Positions 34,101 to 37,437 of a DNA stretch of 64,000 nt are shown here, in pieces. The notes beneath the pieces are model-generated. The model had not been told where the DNA came from, searched no databases, and was given only the letters and a program-made list of their open reading frames with translations. Position 1 is the stretch's first letter. Each line of letters begins with the position of its first letter. The position numbers were made by a program, and so were the translations under genes. The DNA comes from an uncultured Gammaproteobacteria bacterium (GTDB lineage: Bacteria; Pseudomonadota; Gammaproteobacteria; Eutrophobiales; Eutrophobiaceae), in NCBI GenBank assembly GCA_958295485.1, contig OY282354.1, positions 1,860,001 to 1,924,000 of the forward strand, in the 5' to 3' direction.

Positions 34101-35178
34101 GATAACGTTGGACGGGGAGGTGAACACGGGTTACCTGGGCGCGGACGTGCGGCTGGTCGAGCATGACCTGCTGCTGGGCGTAGCGTTATCGCACAGCGTC
34201 GGGGAACTGGACTATCAGGCGACGGCGGCAGGGTTGGACGAGGGGCAGGTGGACTTGGACTTGAGCAGCATCCTGCCCTATGGTCACTGGCAGTTGAACG
34301 ACCGGGTATCCCTGTGGGGGTTGCTGGGCATTGGTTGGGGGGAGGCGACTTTGACGGACGAGTTCGGGCGGGTGACGACGGACACGGAGATGCGGATGGC
34401 GGCGTTGGGCAGTCGCGGGGAGTTGGCGTCCTGGCGTGGTCTGGACCTGGCGTTGAAGGGCGACGCCTTTATAGTGAACATGGAAGGGTCGGAGCAGACT
34501 CGCGGCGCTGCGGTGACGTTGCCGGAAGTGGATGCGGATGCGCATCGCGTACGCCTGATGCTGGAAGGCCGGCGCGCCTGGCAGGCAGGGCCGCAACAAC
34601 AGTTGGAGTTAAGCCTGGAGTTCGGCGGTCGTTGGGACGGTGGCGATGCGGACACGGGCTTGGGCGCGGAGTTGGGCGGCGGGTTGGCATACCGCCATGC
34701 GGCCTGGGGCTTGGGGATTGAGACGCGGGGCCGGTACCTGCTGGGGCATACGGAGCGGGCGTTCGAGGAATGGGGCGCGAGCGTGGCGGTGGAGTTGGAT
34801 CCGGGCGTGGAGGGGATTGGCCCGTCGTTGACCTTGACGCCGACCTGGGGCGAGGCATCGAGCGGGGTGGAGAACCTGTGGCGGGAAGAGCGGTTGTTGG
34901 GCGCCAGCCTGGGTGGTCAACCGTCCCCGGCTGAGCGCGGCGGCCTGCGCCCAAGCCGGTTACAGATGGAGTTGGGCTATGGCTTTGAGACTCGCGGCCC
35001 GGGCTTGCTGAAGCTGTACAGCGCGCTGGACGAGGCTGGTCCGGGGAGCAGGAACTGGCGTCTGGGCGGCGAGGTAACGGGCAGGTGGTTCACCTGGGGC
35101 CTGGAACTGGACCGCCGGGAGAATTGGGACGCGTCGCCCGAGCACGGCGTCTTCCTGAGGTTCGGCAACGGGAAGTAA
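13174..35178 (+). CDS. Giant Calx-beta repeat autotransporter
   Basis: A 7,334-codon frame. The start at 13351 (7,275 residues) gives a textbook signal peptide (MKRWIAGWRPCLVPLLLLAL ending PQAAAQ); upstream starts at 13174 and GTG 13228 add about 59 or 41 residues across the poly-C tract. Residues about 90-6390 are an array of some 36 Calx-beta repeats of 113 residues and 18 of a second type of 116 residues, rich in Thr, Gly and Asp. There follow an Ig-like putative domain (about 6390-6480), a divergent Calx-beta unit, an autotransporter linker (LAAFGRTVATEAVDVIGQRF), 17 Ala-rich 13-residue repeats (6675-6895) and a C-terminal barrel of about 430 residues ending FLRFGNGK. This is type Va secretion of a very long calcium-type adhesin. 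No secretion partner gene is needed. Confidence 0.93.
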   Translation: MPLLFSLPLALLRVSFEDVKRWIACPPPPPPPANTESVEAHQLAERDRGRQRHDCPDAGMKRWIAGWRPCLVPLLLLALAAVAPQAAAQTLSINSPSVTEGDDGDTTNLTFTVTLSPASSQQVTVAYADATTGTATSGTDYTAITAGTLTFAAGTTSQTFNVSVTGDEDVEANETVVITLSSPTNATLATTTGTGTITNDDGPTISIDSPSVREGNSGVAQLTYTVQMSESSSQTVRVSWGVDASSTATRDVDYVNPGTGTILFHPGSTRERLGLRVRGDVFDEDDETLVLRLSNARNATIATAIGTGTITDDDATPSINLTVDDTSVGESDGATTITATATLDGTSRFATDRTVTVSVAGSGAASAVDFAAVSDFDITIAAGSASGTGSFTLTPTADALDETNETVTVSGTSGSLTVNSATITLTDDDATPSLSVDSPSVTEGNSGDTTNLTFTVTLSAASGKEVTVNWARAGGGTATSGTDYAVITGGTLTFPAETISQTFDVSVTGDTTDESNETVLVFISNAVNATLATVAGTGTIIDDDGAPALSINSPSVTEGDSGSTNLMFTVTLSPASTGQVTVNYADAGTGTATSGTDYTAITDGTLTFAAGDTSKTFNVAVTGDTIDESNETVVVTLSGATGATIATATGTGTITDNDATPTLSIDSPSVTEGDSGTKNLTFEVTLTPASTRQVTVNYADGRLASRGGTATSGTDYTAIRAGRLNFPPGTTSQTFNVAVIGDTIDERNETIVVLLGRPSNAVISSTAGTGTGTITDDDEPSLTLTVDDSSVGEADGATTITVTATVDGELRFSSSTTVTVSVAGSGTAGVVDFAAVSSFDITIPANAASGTGTFTLTPTNDALDEANETVTVSGVSGSLLVRPATISLTDNDDTPTLSINSPSVTEGDSDDTPTPTLTFTLTLSAASAQEVTVAYADAGTGTATSGTATDTDRDYTAITGGTLTFTAGTTSQTFAVSVLGDALDEDDETVIITLSNAANATIATASGTGTITDDDDPPTLSIDAPSFSEEDADDDFLSFTVTLSALSGKDITVDYADAGTGTATSGTDYTAIPSSEVTIQAGFLRFAFSVEVLDDALDEANETIVITLSNATNATIATATGTGTITDDDDQPTVSINSPTVTEGDSGAENLEWTVRLSAASGQQVTVDYADAGTGTATSGTDYGAITSSTVIFSAGSTTQSFAVEVTGDTTDETNETIVVTLSNAANATIATATGTATITDDDGPTVSINSPSVAEGNSGSTNLTFTATLSAASVQEVTVDYADAGTGTATSGTDYTAITAGTLTFPVGTTSQTFNVAVTGDTTDEVGETVVVTLSDATNATILTATGTGTITNDDGPTVSIDEPSVAEGDSGTTDLTFTVTLSAASVRQVTVNYADAGTGTATPSPGTATSPADYTAITAGTLTFPVGTTSQTFDVSVNGDTLDEANETIVITLSDAPDATISETAGTGTGTITNDDGATLSINSPTVTEGNSGTTNLTFTVSLSAATIRQVTVNYADAVDDSDMMNDGTATSGTDYTVIAGGTLTFPVGTTSQTFNVAVTGDTIDEANETIVVTLSGAAGATISTATGTGTINDNDAMPSLSIDSPSVTEGDSGSTNLTFTVTLSAASGRQVTVAYADAGTGTATSGTDYTAITAGTLTFPAGTTSQTFDVAVTGDILVEPDETVVVTLSSAANATIATASGTGTITDDEDAPEITLTVDDSSVAEGDGATTITVTATVDGTIRFAGATTVTVSVAGSGTASAVDFTAAVSPFDITIAAGAASGTGTFTLTPTVDTADETDETITVSGASGDLTVNSATITLTDDDGEPRLSINSPSVTEGNSGSTNLTFTVTLSPASAQQVTVAYADAVDDTNVTNGTATSGTDYTAITGGTLTFAAGTTSQTFNVAVTGDTLDEANETVVVPLSNPTNAAISATVGTGTGTITDDDATPTLSINSPSVTEGNSGTATLTFTVMLSAASGRQVTVAYADAGTGTATSGTDYTAITGGTLTFPAGTTSQTFDVSVTGDTTDEANETVAVTLSGATNATIATGTGTGTITDDDGPTVSIDSPSVTEGNSGATTLTFTATLSAASAQQVTVDYADAGTGTATSGTDYTSITAGALTFAVGTTSQTFTVAVTVDTTDETNETVVVTLSNPTNATIATATGTGTITDDDGPTISIDSPSVTEGDSGSTNLTFTVTLSAASAQPVTVTWADAGTGTATSGTDYTAITGGTLTFAAGTTSQTFNVAVTGDTTDETNETIVVTLSSPTNATIATATGTGTITSDDGPTVSIDSPTVTEGDSGTTNMTFTATLSAASVRQVTVAYADATTGTATSGTDYTAITAGTLTFAVGTTSQTFTVAVMGDTTDEANETVVVTLSSPTNATIATGTGTGTITDDDGPTISIDSASVTEGDSGLTSLPFTVSLSAASAQQVTVAYADAGTGTATSGTDYTAITGGTLTFAAGTTSQTFTVVVRGDTTDETNETIVVTLSSPTNATIATGTGTVTITDDDGPMLSINSPSVAEGDSGSTNLTFTVTLGAATSQQVTVAYADATTGTATSGTDYTAITGGTLTFAVGTTSRTFNVAVTGDTTDELNETVVVSLSNPTNATISTATGTGTITDDDGPTISIDSPDVTEGDSGSTNLTFTVSLSAASVQPVTVAYADAVNVQGVTNGTATSGTDYTAITGGTLTFAAGETSKTFNVSVTGDEDDEENETIVVTLSDPTNATISVGTGTGTITNDDGPTISIDSPSVTEGDSGSTNLTFTVTLSAASPRQVTVAWAEGTGGTATSGTDYTTITGGTLTFTAGTTSQTFDVAVTGDTTDETDETIVVTLSSPMNATIATGTGTGTITDDDGPTISINSPSVTEGNSGSTNLTFTVTLSAASVQPVTVDYADATTGTATSGTDYTAFTAGTLTFTAGTTSQTFNVSVLGDTLDEVNETVVVTLSDPTNATISTATGTGTITDNDDEPTLSINSPSVTEGNSGSKNLTFTVSLSAASGKEVTVAYADATTGTATSGTDYTAITAGTLTFTAGTTSQTFNVAVTGDVLAESNETVLVSLSSPTNATVSNTAGTGTGTITNDDATPSITLTVNDNSVGEGDGATTITVTATVDGTTRFAAATTVTVSVAGSGTASAVDFTAVPDFDIEIAAGAASQTGTFTLTPTVDTADETDETITVSGASGALTVNSATISLTDDDGPPSLSINSPSVSEGNSGSTNLTFTVSLSPASAQQVTVAYADTGTGTATSGTDYTAITGGTLTFAAGTTSQTFNVAVTGDTLDEANETVVVSLSNPTNAGISSTVGTGTGTITDDDATPTLSINSPTVTEGNTGSTNLTFTVRLSAASGRQVTVAYADAGTGTATSGTDYTAITAGTLTFTAGTTSRTFTVSVTGDTLPEANEGVIVTWSNATNATIVTGAGDTVTSLDRTGRIRDDDGAPTLSINSPTVTEGNTGSTNLTFTVRLSAESGQQVTVAWAEGTGGTATSGTDYTAITGGTLTFPAGTTSQTFTVSVTGDTLDEANETVVVTLSNAANATIATANGTGTITDDDGAPTLSINSPSVTEGNTGSTNLTFTVRLSAASGQQVTVAYADAGTGTATSGTDYTAITGGTLTFTAGTTSQTFNVAVTGDTLDEANETVLVSLSGPTNATVSATAGTGTGTITDDDATPSLSINSPSVTEGDSGSTNLTFTVRLSAASGRQVTVDYADAGTGTATSGTDYTAITAGTLTFTAGTTSQTFNVAVTGDTLDEANETVIVTLSNESNATISTASGTGRIRDDDATPTAITLSVNDNSVGEGDGATTITVTATVDGTTQFATATTVTVSVAGSGTASAVDFAAVADFDIEIGAGAASQTGTFTLTPTNDTADETDETITVSGTATGLTVSSATITLTDNDATPTLSINSPSVTEGNTGSTNLTFTVTLSAASGQQVTVDYADATTGTATSGTDYTAITSGTLTFAVGTTSQTFNVATLGDTLDEPNETVVVTLSNAANATIATANGTGTITDNDAAPTLSINSPSVTEGNTGSTNLTFTVSLSAASGQQVTVAYADAVNVQGVTNGTATSGTDYTAITGGTLTFAAGTTSQTFNVLVTGDTLDEANETVVVTLSSPTNAAISATVGTGTGTITDDDATPTLSINSPSVAEGNSGSTNLTFTVRLSAASGRQVTVAWAEGTGGTATSGTDYTAITGGTLTFPAGTTSQTFTVAVTGDVLAEANETVVVTLSSPTNAAISTTAGTGTGTITDDDAAPTAITLTVNDNSVGEGDGATLITVTATVNGTTRFATSRTVTVSVAGSSTATAVDFAAVANFDITIGAGAASGTGSFTLTPTVDTTDETNETITVSGTSGSLTVNSATITLTDDDAAPTAITLTVDDSSVGEGDGATLITVTATVVGATRFAAATTVGVSVAGSGTAGAVDFAAVSAFDITIAAGAASGTGTFTLTPTADTTDETDETVTVRGTSAGLTVNPATIALTDDDAAPTAITLTVDDSSVGEGDGATTITVTATVDGTTRFVDARTVRVRVAGSGTTTAVDFAAVSAFDITIAAGAASQTGTFTLTPTDDAVDETNETVTVRGTSAGLTVNSATITLTDNDATPTAITLTVNDDGVGEGDGATPITVTATVAGTTRFAAATTVTVSVAGSGTTGAVDFAAVSDFDITIAAGAASGTGRFTLRPTADAVDETDETITVRGTSGSLTVNSATINLTDDDGPPTSLTLTVDDSSVSEGDGATLITVTATVNGTTRFAGVTTVSVSVAGTGAAGAVDFAAVSDFDMTIAAGAASGTGSFTLTPTVDALDETDETLTVSGTSGSLKVNSATIALTDDDAAPTAITLTVNDNSVGEGDGATLITVTATVAGETRFATTTTVGVSVAGSGTATAVDFAAVSAFDITIAAGAASGTGTFTLTPTADVTDETDETVTVSGTSGSLTVSPATITLTDDDAAPTAIALTVNDNSVGEGDGATTITVTATVGGTTRFAAATPVRVRVAGSGTATAVDFAAVSAFDITIAAEAASGTGTFTLTPTADVLDETDETVTVSGTSGSLTVSPATITLTDDDAAPTAITLTVSRTSVGEGDGATSITVTATVDGATRFAAARTVGVTVVGSGTATAVDFAAVSAFNITIAAGAASGTGTFTLTPTDDTLDETNETVTVSGTSGSLTVNPATIALTDNDAAPTEIALTVNDNRVGEGDGATTITVTATVVGTLRFAEATTVRVRVAGSGTASAVDFAAVADFDIEIAAGAPSATGTFTLTPTDDAVDETNETVTVSGTSGSLTVNSATIALTDNDATPTAIALTVDDDGVGESDGATLITVTATVAGGTRFAAATTVTVRVAGSGTAGAVDFAAVSDFDITIPAGAASGTGSFTLTPTDDAADETDETITVRGTSGGLTVSPTTLSLTDDDGTVTSITLTVDDSSVAEGDGATTITVTATLNGSNVFIDPRTVQVNVAGSGTATAVDFAAVPSFNITLASRATSGTGTFTLTPTDDTTDETNETVTVSGTSGSLTVNSATIALTDDDAAPTALTLTVSDSSVGEGDGATTITVTATVAGATRFAEARTVGVSVTGSGTATAVDFAAVSAFNIEIPADAESGTGTFTLTPTDDVTDETDETITVRGVSSGLTVSPATITLTDDDAAPTSISLTVNNVSVSERAGATTITVTATVNGGTRFATARTVRVSVAGSGASGTVAVAAVAAFDIEIPAGAARGTGRFTLTPTDDGEINADETVTVSGASGGLAVSPAPITVRDDDRAPPPTLSVNSPRVTEGNRGSRNLTFTVGLSAASAAPVTVAYADAGTGTATSGTDYTALPAGALTFPAGTVSQTFDVAITGDTIDEPNETVVVSLSNPVNATIRTGTGTGTIVNDDGDGGGDPDTLPTLLIGAPSVTEGDSGSTNLTFPVTLSPASNESVTVDYVDAGTGTATSGTDYAALPAGTLTFPAGTALLEITVAVTGDVLAEPDETVVVTLSNAVNATIGTATGTGTIIDDDGGAAPSLAIDSPRVTEGDAGSTNLTFTVSLSAASTEQVTVAYADAGTGTATSGTDYTALTAGALTFPAGTTSQTFNVSVTGDVLAEPDETVIVTLSNPANATIGTATGTGTIIDDDGDAPSLAIDSPRVTEGDAGSTNLTFTVSLSAPGTGPVTVDYADAGTGTATPGTDYAALTAGTLTFPAGTTSQTLNVAVTGDVLDEADETVVVTLSNATNATIDTATGTGVITDDDAPPSLSIDSPSVTEGNPGSTTLTEGDPSSTTLTEGAAGSTTLTEGAAGSTTLTEGDAGSVSLTWTVTLDAASGRTVTVDYADAGTGTATPGTDYTALTAGTLTFPAGATLRELTVAVTGDTITEPDETVVVALSNAANATIGTATGTGTIIDDDIDLTPSFDSATIPAQSWTRNWPIPALTLPAATGGDGALTYTLTPALPNGLSFDAATRELSGTPTAAQATTEYSLTATDADGDTAALSFTIEVTGPIVISITDGEAVEGEPVEFGITLSRPVPEAGTLLVVYRITDGTALAHTDYTPPEGRRGEFTIAAGQTAATIVVQTTADDLVEDEEIFTVTLVSARNAELGDAEATGRIIDDDLASLRGETLQWSLAAFGRTVATEAVDVIGQRFRPGAAPRPPRAGLPGTSLRDGIGAAGARWPTRAGGTNALSQVGSGPAWTISAANAATGAARPTDAANVTADAARPTSAANGTADAARPTSAANGTADAARTTDAANAATGAARPTSAANVTADAARPTDAANVTADAARTTSAANVTADAARTTGAANVTADAARPTSAANAATGAAWTTDAANVTADAAWTTGAVSGMAGADWIIGAGSGAADADWTTGAGSGAADADWTTGAGSGVADADWATGAGSGVAGADWTTGAANGTAGAGWTTGAWRNFYLDSPAGSSSPGGFSGPERSPRGEFLSQVAFETRLDAPDEDDANDANDADGAKGREWTVWGRGSRSQFSGQSGSGITLDGEVNTGYLGADVRLVEHDLLLGVALSHSVGELDYQATAAGLDEGQVDLDLSSILPYGHWQLNDRVSLWGLLGIGWGEATLTDEFGRVTTDTEMRMAALGSRGELASWRGLDLALKGDAFIVNMEGSEQTRGAAVTLPEVDADAHRVRLMLEGRRAWQAGPQQQLELSLEFGGRWDGGDADTGLGAELGGGLAYRHAAWGLGIETRGRYLLGHTERAFEEWGASVAVELDPGVEGIGPSLTLTPTWGEASSGVENLWREERLLGASLGGQPSPAERGGLRPSRLQMELGYGFETRGPGLLKLYSALDEAGPGSRNWRLGGEVTGRWFTWGLELDRRENWDASPEHGVFLRFGNGK
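13228..13350 (+). repeat. Degenerate duplicate of the giant gene's 5' end around a poly-C tract
   Basis: GTGAAGCGGTGGATTGCCTG (13228-13247) matches 17 of 20 bases of the true start segment at 13351. Beyond the C tract, 13288-13330 repeats the beginning of the first Calx-beta unit: read one frame over it encodes INSPSVTEGDSDT. The duplicate lacks a signal-peptide region, whose place is taken by the C tract. Confidence 0.75.
13248..13269 (+). repeat. Poly-C tract of 22 nt (candidate phase-variation switch)
   Basis: Twenty-two consecutive C. At this length the frame from GTG 13228 or ATG 13174 is open into the giant gene, through seven Pro codons. With one C fewer, translation enters the INSPSVTEGDSD frame and stops at TGA 13352-13354, which overlaps the ATG at 13351. 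With one C more it stops at TGA 13278-13280. The complementary G run could also form a quadruplex. Tract length may be misread by sequencing. Confidence 0.8.
13441..32340 (+). repeat. Calx-beta tandem array, two unit types (339 and 348 bp)
   Basis: Type A units (113 residues) open with LSINSPSVTEGDSGSTNLTF and end with GTGTITDDD; type B units (116 residues) open with ITLTVDDSSVGEGDGATTIT and end with SATITLTDDD. By eye there are 36 type A and 18 type B. B units are single until about 25.9 kb, then 13 stand in a row (about 25945-30470), then five A units close the array. Spacing is regular, for example 19373, 19712, 20051 and 20390. DNA identity between units is high, implying recent duplication or gene conversion. 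Confidence 0.9.
31906..32055 (+). repeat. Five 30-bp repeats inside the last full Calx-beta unit
   Basis: Five tandem 30-bp units at 31906, 31936, 31966, 31996 and 32026, each encoding ten residues of the form TEG(D/N/A)(P/A)(G/S)STTL. They expand the first strand of a Calx-beta unit, so the repeat arose from the TEGNSGSTNL segment common to all units. Confidence 0.9.
33196..33858 (+). repeat. Seventeen 39-bp repeats in the passenger-barrel linker
   Basis: Seventeen units of 13 codons, drifting from SAANVTADAARPT in the first part to GAGSGAADADWTT near the barrel. The segment is low-complexity, Ala-rich and probably extended. It separates the last Calx-beta domain from the translocation barrel. 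Confidence 0.92.
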
Positions 35179-35310
35179 GACGAACGCGATCCCTGTCGCG
35201 TCGCCACTCTCAAATTGAGCAGGGTTCTCACCAACGGCTGTTACTGAAAAGCTGCTTGGCAGCTATCGCCTGTAGCCGGTATGAGTCCCTGAATTGTTGC
35301 TCCTTTCTTA
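35179..35310. terminator. Possible stem-loop after the giant gene
   Basis: ACGCGA/TCGCGT (35184-35189 and 35196-35201) can form a 6-bp stem with a 6-nt loop directly after the stop codon. There is no T-run, so it is at most a weak or Rho-assisted end. The rest of the gap shows nothing. Confidence 0.3.
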
Positions 35311-36513
35311 TCAGTCTTGAAGTATTGTTTCTATACCCTTACGCCACGGTATGACCTGTATCGGACCAAGCGAATACCTGCGCGTTGTTTGGCAAAGGCA
35401 AAACAATCGCGCTTTTTTATTTTCTGATGAAAAGGCGATGAGTCCCTTCAAGTCCGACTCTTTGGGTGAGGAGTGCGATTTGATTTCAACCGCCTTGGGT
35501 GCGTCATTCGGGCCCCGCGCCAGCACCAGGTCGACTTCCATTCCGGTATTGGTGCGCCAGTGGTGGAGTCGATAATCCAACTCCCTGTAGTCATTGGCCC
35601 TGATAATTTCATTCACGATAAAAGTTTCAAACAACTTTCCATACCGGTAGCTGCCCGGCTTCAATTCCGTCTGTAGCTCTCCCCTGATAGCGTTCAAGAC
35701 ACCGCAATCAAAAAAATAATACTTGGGACTTTGGCGTAATTGTTTGCGTATCGAGTAACTCCAGCCGACAACCCGAAAAGCGATCAAGGTATCTACCAAT
35801 ATGTTGAAATACTCCTGTACCGTTTTCACGCTGACACCGCTGTCCCTTGCGATAGCCGTATAGTTGACGGGTTCACCGTTGACCTGTCCGGCGATATCAA
35901 GCAAGCGAATAAAGTGATTTACTTTCCTCACCAGTGATTCCTGCATCACTTCTTCCCTGAGATAAGTCTCCACGTAAGCCTTTAATGAGCGCTTTGCCGA
36001 GGATGTCGTTTCCTGGTAAATCCCCGGCAAGGTTCCGATGGTAAGCGCCTTGCGCAAGTCGGGCTCAAACTCCTGCAAGCTGAGTGGATGCAGCTTCAGG
36101 GTCCAGGCGCGCCCGGCCAACAAATTGACACCGGGGTTGGCGCCGGAACGCTTCAATTTTCTGGCGCTGGAACCGGTTAATAGAAATTGAACCCGCCTCC
36201 TGTGTCGCTCTATGAAGTAATGCACTTCATCAAGCAGTTCAGGTAATTTTTGCACTTCATCGATGAGAACAGTAAGCGTTTCTTCCCCGGGGACTTCCCG
36301 CAACCGTTGTTCTATCTCCAAGCGAAACAAACCCGGTTCGGCAACATAGCGTCGATAGGTATCCAGGCTCAACAAATCAATGCTTTCAGCATGTTGAACG
36401 CGCGCCAAATAATCCTGGGCCAACGCCGTCTTGCCCACCCCCCTCGGCCCAAACAAGAAGGCGGACTTTTTTTGTTTCAACAGCAGGGAAAGATCGAGTT
36501 TTCGCTCATACAT
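35311..36513 (-). CDS. AAA ATPase with DUF4143 C-terminal domain
   Basis: A protein of about 400 residues. Walker A is GPRGVGKT (22-29 from the ATG at 36513) and Walker B is VLIDEVQKLP. The sensor-like LLTGSSARKLKR follows, and the C-terminal half is the DUF4143 domain, a PD-(D/E)XK-like fold with the signature TNTGMEVDLVLAR followed by VEIKS. Such ATPases are common accessory genes, often in variable regions; their role is unresolved. The ATG at 36522 is also possible, but a strong promoter-like -10 overlaps it, which favours 36513 and a near-leaderless mRNA. Confidence 0.9.
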   Translation of the reverse strand: MYERKLDLSLLLKQKKSAFLFGPRGVGKTALAQDYLARVQHAESIDLLSLDTYRRYVAEPGLFRLEIEQRLREVPGEETLTVLIDEVQKLPELLDEVHYFIERHRRRVQFLLTGSSARKLKRSGANPGVNLLAGRAWTLKLHPLSLQEFEPDLRKALTIGTLPGIYQETTSSAKRSLKAYVETYLREEVMQESLVRKVNHFIRLLDIAGQVNGEPVNYTAIARDSGVSVKTVQEYFNILVDTLIAFRVVGWSYSIRKQLRQSPKYYFFDCGVLNAIRGELQTELKPGSYRYGKLFETFIVNEIIRANDYRELDYRLHHWRTNTGMEVDLVLARGPNDAPKAVEIKSHSSPKESDLKGLIAFSSENKKARLFCLCQTTRRYSLGPIQVIPWRKGIETILQD

Positions 36514-36521
36514 ACCCCACA

Positions 36522-36557
36522 TATATATTATAAATATGAAGTATTGTCAACTGACAA
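36522..36557 (-). promoter_or_regulatory. Promoter with palindromic operator for the DUF4143 ATPase
   Basis: On the minus strand TTGACA (36550-36545), a 17-bp spacer and TATATA (36527-36522) form a near-consensus sigma70 promoter. The -35 lies inside the perfect 14-bp palindrome TTGTCAACTGACAA (36544-36557), a candidate repressor site. A start of transcription near 36515 is predicted. Confidence 0.5.
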
Positions 36558-36634
36558 AAGGAGTTTCTATTTACAACAAGCAGCTTGAACCGCTCCGGGT
36601 ATTCCGGAGACCCGTTAGTTTGAGGCATGCCCCG

Positions 36635-36847
36635 TCACGCCAGCATCAGACGCTCGCCCTTCGGTTCTGGTATCGGATCGCCGAACTCCCTCGCCGTATC
36701 AATCCAGAGTTCTATTGCTTGATTGACATTCCTGAGAGCAGCTTCTTGCGTGTCGCCGTGCGCCATGCACCCGGGCAGTTCGGGCACTTCGGCAACAAAA
36801 GCCTGATCTTCATTGCTCCAGTAGAAAATAATTTCATACTTATACAT
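36635..36847 (-). CDS. hicB: HicB-like antitoxin
   Basis: A 70-residue HicB-fold protein: YEIIFYWSNEDQAFVAEVPELPGCMAHGDTQEAA, the classic HicB strand-helix pattern. No DNA-binding domain is appended. It neutralises the HicA RNase. Its ATG (36845-36847) overlaps the hicA stop as TGATG, so toxin and antitoxin are translationally coupled, with the toxin first as is usual for hicAB. Confidence 0.9.
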   Translation of the reverse strand: MYKYEIIFYWSNEDQAFVAEVPELPGCMAHGDTQEAALRNVNQAIELWIDTAREFGDPIPEPKGERLMLA

Positions 36848-37101
36848 CAATCGTCCTCCTTCAGTTCGTATTTCAGAATCACGTGACGCACTTGGCGCAC
36901 TTGATAGGGTTTCGCTTGGCTACCATCACTTTGCAAATTGATTTTTTCAGCGACGCCTTTCTTCCTGAATATATGATGACTTCCTCGTACCCGCTCGGCA
37001 AACCCCAGATTCCGGAGCAGACCACGCAAGTCGTCGAAGCGGATATTGGCATCCGAGCTACCGCTGAGAATCTTCTGCAGAAGTCGCTTGTGTTGGCTCA
37101 C
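36847..37101 (-). CDS. hicA: HicA-like mRNA interferase toxin
   Basis: An 84-residue protein starting at GTG (37099-37101) with GGA about ten bases upstream. It has the dsRBD-like HicA fold and the catalytic His in RGSHHIFRKKG. It cleaves mRNA when free of HicB. The length is slightly above the typical 60-80 residues. It lies next to a tRNA gene, a common landing place for accessory modules, though no attachment repeat was seen. Confidence 0.88.
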   Translation of the reverse strand: MSQHKRLLQKILSGSSDANIRFDDLRGLLRNLGFAERVRGSHHIFRKKGVAEKINLQSDGSQAKPYQVRQVRHVILKYELKEDD

Positions 37102-37165
37102 GCGTAAATTCCGTCCAGCTCGTCGAACTTATATTAGAGATTCTCGGGGACAACATCCACAGATA

Positions 37166-37255
<90 letters not shown>

Positions 37256-37437
37256 TGTTGATGGCGTAGTAAAAGCCCTGCCGTTATCGCTGGCGATGAC
37301 CCGCAGGGGCAACCCCCTGTGGTCGCCCTGATTCCCGGTCCCTGCCAGCATTGCTCAGGGCAGGCGCGGGGACCTGCCACTACGAGATCATTGTTGCTTG
37401 TCTGAAGCTCTTTTACCTCTTTTGCGGCGTCCCGGCG

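Noticed and set aside
12914-36650. Shared 17-mer CATGCCCCGTCACGCCA at about 12915 and 36627
   Set aside because: Only two copies, one of them partly within the hicB stop region; no inverted structure or third copy was found to support a repeat family.
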